From: Mesaphorura yosii
Taxonomy: Eukaryota > Arthropoda > Collembola > Poduromorpha > Tullbergiidae
NCBI GenBank assembly: GCA_009869945.1
Contig: WIXG01000049.1
Coordinates: 1-64,000 of the forward strand
DNA: 64,000 nt
Direction: 5' to 3'
The position numbers and the translations under genes were made by a program. This document shows, piece after piece, positions 61,507-64,000 of the stretch. How positions within the stretch are numbered: the first letter of the stretch is position 1; each line of letters starts with the position of its first letter. The notes beneath the pieces were generated by a model that was not told the DNA's origin, did no database searches, and saw only the letters and a list, made by a program, of their open reading frames with translations.

Positions 61507-63552
61507 CTGAAACCAAACCAGTTAAATTAACAATTAAATCAAAGCACTATTGGCTAGTGTTAAATTAATGCTGCTCAACGAATCGAATACAATAGAAAAG
61601 AAAGCCTTAATTGCTGCAATTGACGAATCTCATTGATTTCCACCCCAAAATTGCTCGTTGCCTGTCTACTGCTTGCTGCATTTAGCACTTTTTACGATCT
61701 TCCCAAACCATTAACCACTAACCAAGATTAAACGAGTTTGATGAGTTTTCCTTAACAATTGACTTGTTGACTGGCTTGAGCTAGGCTGGGATCCGACCCA
61801 ATAAACAAGACACAAGGCAGAAGGATCTGCCAGCTATTATCGCAGCTTCGAAGTGGAACCCACAGCAATTAAGGCGATGAGACAGGTGATAAAAGGAGGT
61901 GCGTACAACTTACCACAGGAGCAGAACAGTGAGTGATTAGTGATACAGCTCGGCTATCAGCTGCGAGTTTGCGAGAAGATTCTTGGCGATCTTGCCTGCT
62001 TGGTGTTGGCCTTGAAGAGATGAAAACTGACCCAAACTCGAACGAACCACTCAACTTGACTACTTGAACAGTTGACTCCTGACTGACTGCACGAACTGAG
62101 AACGAAGATTGAAACTGACTCAACCTTTAACTTACAACTCAACTGACTGAGCCTGACTCTGGTACTGACTTGACTGCTTTTTCTGCGTATGCGTACGCGG
62201 ACTGCTTTTACGAGATTATTACTACGTGCATCTGACTCAGAGAACTGTTTACTGTGTCGTCGTTTATCATACAAACAAAGCAATAAGCAACACGAGGGTG
62301 AGGGTTGGCGCTCTTGTGAGTCAGAATCTCAGAATTCTTGTATCACGATCTTGGTCTTGTTGGCGTTATTGGTCAAGTGCAATTATTTGCACTTAACTTA
62401 ATTTTTTACTCACGCTCGGCTACAGCTACGGCATGCCACGCACGCTGTTGCTGTTGTTTCACGTTCTTGTACTTGTATTGTTGTACTTGGTCGGACGGAC
62501 GCTTGGACGGTGTTATTATCCTAATCACTTTCCTTTCAGTTGATTTAACTTTCGATTTCTCGTTCGCCTCGTATTCCGCTGCATTGCTGCGCACAAGCTG
62601 TAGAATGGATAGAAACACCTCAATTAAGGCAAAAGATTTTGATGGCCATTAGTGCGTGCGTGCGTGACCGAGATTGAAACCTCTCTTGACTATGATCCAA
62701 ATACTTAAAACGCCAATGCCAATGCAGAAGAATGCAAAATTGAGATACAATGCAATCCTGGAAGAATGCGTCAACGGTATGGATATCAACTATGTAGTGG
62801 ATTGTAAATATTTTAATTCAAAAGGTATGTATTAGCTTCAAACCAAATAGTAAGTACAGATTAAGATGATTTTTCCTGTAATGCGTTGCTGGGCTGGGAA
62901 ACTGCATTTGCTTCTGCCTTGCGTGGTTTGCGATCTGAAGAATACGAAGAATAAAATTAGAATGAACCCGAAAGCAAGCAGCAGCAGCTGAAGATTTCAT
63001 AACTAGGAATGCAGCAGCAAGCAAAATGTGACGATGTGGAAAACGAAATACGAAGGGGTAGATGAAGAATGTGGTGCGGGATCTCATAATTTATGCAAGA
63101 ATGTCACACGCGGCTCAGAGTGCATTTCAGCGTCGATAAACACTCGAGTTCGAGGAGTTCAATGCGTTATGCGTGTGAATAGTGTGAACCGAAGAAGGTA
63201 ATGCTCTTTGGCACGGCACGGATTCACGGGTTATTTAATCCGTAATCCGAAGCGATGGTGAGGTACGAGTACGAGGTTCATCATCCCCTTGCTTGCTTCT
63301 CAATTCGGCTTTCGACTTGGACGACGCACTGCATCTGAATTTATAAAGAGCAAGAATGAAGACGAAGCGAAATGAGAAAAAATTCCTGCCAACCGGCAGA
63401 TGCAAACGAAGAACTAAGAACTCGATTTTATTGATGGCTTAAATCAACAACTAGCAATAAATACAAATTGAAGGAACGTACTCGCAATTTGTAGTACAAT
63501 TTTCTATTTACAATTTGCACTTTCTCCCCTCAAGCACAGCCAAGAACAAGGT
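61507..63552. other. Swiprosin 5' region and intergenic spacer
   Basis: Includes a probable 5' leader exon of Swiprosin ending at 61914 (minus strand) and its promoter somewhere near 62.0-62.3 kb. The open frame at 62406-62618 (minus) has no motif and is not called. Nothing else is supported. Confidence 0.5.
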
Positions 63553-63558
63553 TTTATT
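63553..63558 (-). promoter_or_regulatory. AATAAA poly(A) signal of the right-edge gene
   Basis: TTTATT on the + strand, 85 bp beyond the stop codon of the minus-strand exon at 63643. Another TTTATT occurs near 63427. Confidence 0.5.
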
Positions 63559-63642
63559 GACTTGACTTGACTTCAAGGTACGAGCCGTAGCCGTGGGCAC
63601 GATTCGATTCAATCTCGATTCTCATACTTGTAATTAGCGTAA

Positions 63643-63952
63643 TTAATCAAGCACCAAGCGCCCCTGCGTTCGGACGCGAAGCCACGTCCACCGCCCCACT
63701 GCCAAACCAGACGCGAACCCCGAGACTGCACAAATACCATAAATGCTGCTGCCACCGTCACTGTGCTCGGAAGAGGCAAGTCCCACTGCCATGAGCACGA
63801 GTAGAGTCTGTAGGAAGAATCTGCCAATCAGGCCGGGCCCGTCTTCCAAAGTATGCTCGCGATAAAACTGGCGCACTTGGGCAAATTTCGAGAGTGTGGT
63901 GGCGTCCGACTTCTCGGTGTAGGCGCGGGCCGTTTTGTAGTGCATCCCGGTC
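63643..63952 (-). CDS. Last exon of an unrecognised membrane protein (partial)
   Basis: The minus-strand exon starts after acceptor tttactccag (63953-63962). Its first base completes a codon, so the gene continues off the right edge. The visible 102 residues start TGMHYKTARAYTEKSD and contain two hydrophobic stretches, one around GRFFLQTLLVLMAVGLASS and one around YGICAVSGFASGLAVG, each long enough for a membrane helix. They end GRLVLD and TAA. A poly(A) signal follows. I do not recognise the family. The internal Met could be a start, but the acceptor just upstream argues for an internal reading. Confidence 0.55.
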
Positions 63953-64000
63953 CTGGAGTAAAAGAAATCCCAAAGCTAAATTTTTACAGGAAATCGTGAA

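Noticed and set aside
62406-62618. Minus-strand 70-codon frame between Swiprosin and the edge gene
   Set aside because: Gln/Lys-rich chance frame without splice sites, motif or a matching neighbour exon.
1-64000. CRISPR arrays, bacterial operons, rRNA genes, or large transposons with coding capacity
   Set aside because: No regular spaced repeats, no rRNA-like stretches, and no transposase, reverse transcriptase or integrase motif in any frame I read.

Overview
This is a window of animal nuclear genome, with spliceosomal introns, GT-AG junctions, AATAAA poly(A) signals and a metazoan gene set. Most of the 64 kb is non-coding. The organism is probably an arthropod or a close relative. The mix of a bacterial-type gene with compact genes and a few very large introns would suit a springtail, but that is only a guess and no single sequence here proves it.

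Layout. Positions 1-3472 are upstream flank with a G-rich minisatellite near the left edge. Positions 3473-48425 (+) hold one gene spread over 45 kb, a Rap1 GTPase-activating protein of the GoLoco-containing Rap1GAP type, in 12 coding exons that I could join without a frame break (918 aa). Its introns 1, 3 and 5 are 10-12 kb each. Intron 6 carries an antisense tRNA-Gln(CTG).

From about 48.4 kb the window turns gene-dense. It holds an unrecognised two-exon minus-strand gene (49929-50546) and a 79-bp foldback element with an 8-bp direct repeat (50783-50877). These are followed by the ubiquitin-chain elongation factor Ube4B/Ufd2 (51674-55487 +, 10 exons, 1041 aa), cytidine deaminase (56427-57010 +), a full-length MurC-type UDP-N-acetylmuramate--L-alanine ligase (57251-59004 +), a Swiprosin/EFHD EF-hand protein (61466-59516 -, 4 exons), and the last exon of an unrecognised membrane protein at the right edge (63952-63643 -).

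The standout is the MurC gene. It is a cytoplasmic peptidoglycan-synthesis enzyme of bacteria, but here it has a spliceosomal intron placed inside its ATP-binding P-loop and its own poly(A) signal, and it sits between ordinary animal genes. That is best explained by an established horizontal transfer. The other genes are unrelated in function (Rap signalling, ubiquitin chain assembly, pyrimidine salvage, calcium/actin regulation) and show no operon-like logic. Gene ends are mostly arranged tail-to-tail (RapGAP with the unknown gene, and murC with Swiprosin).
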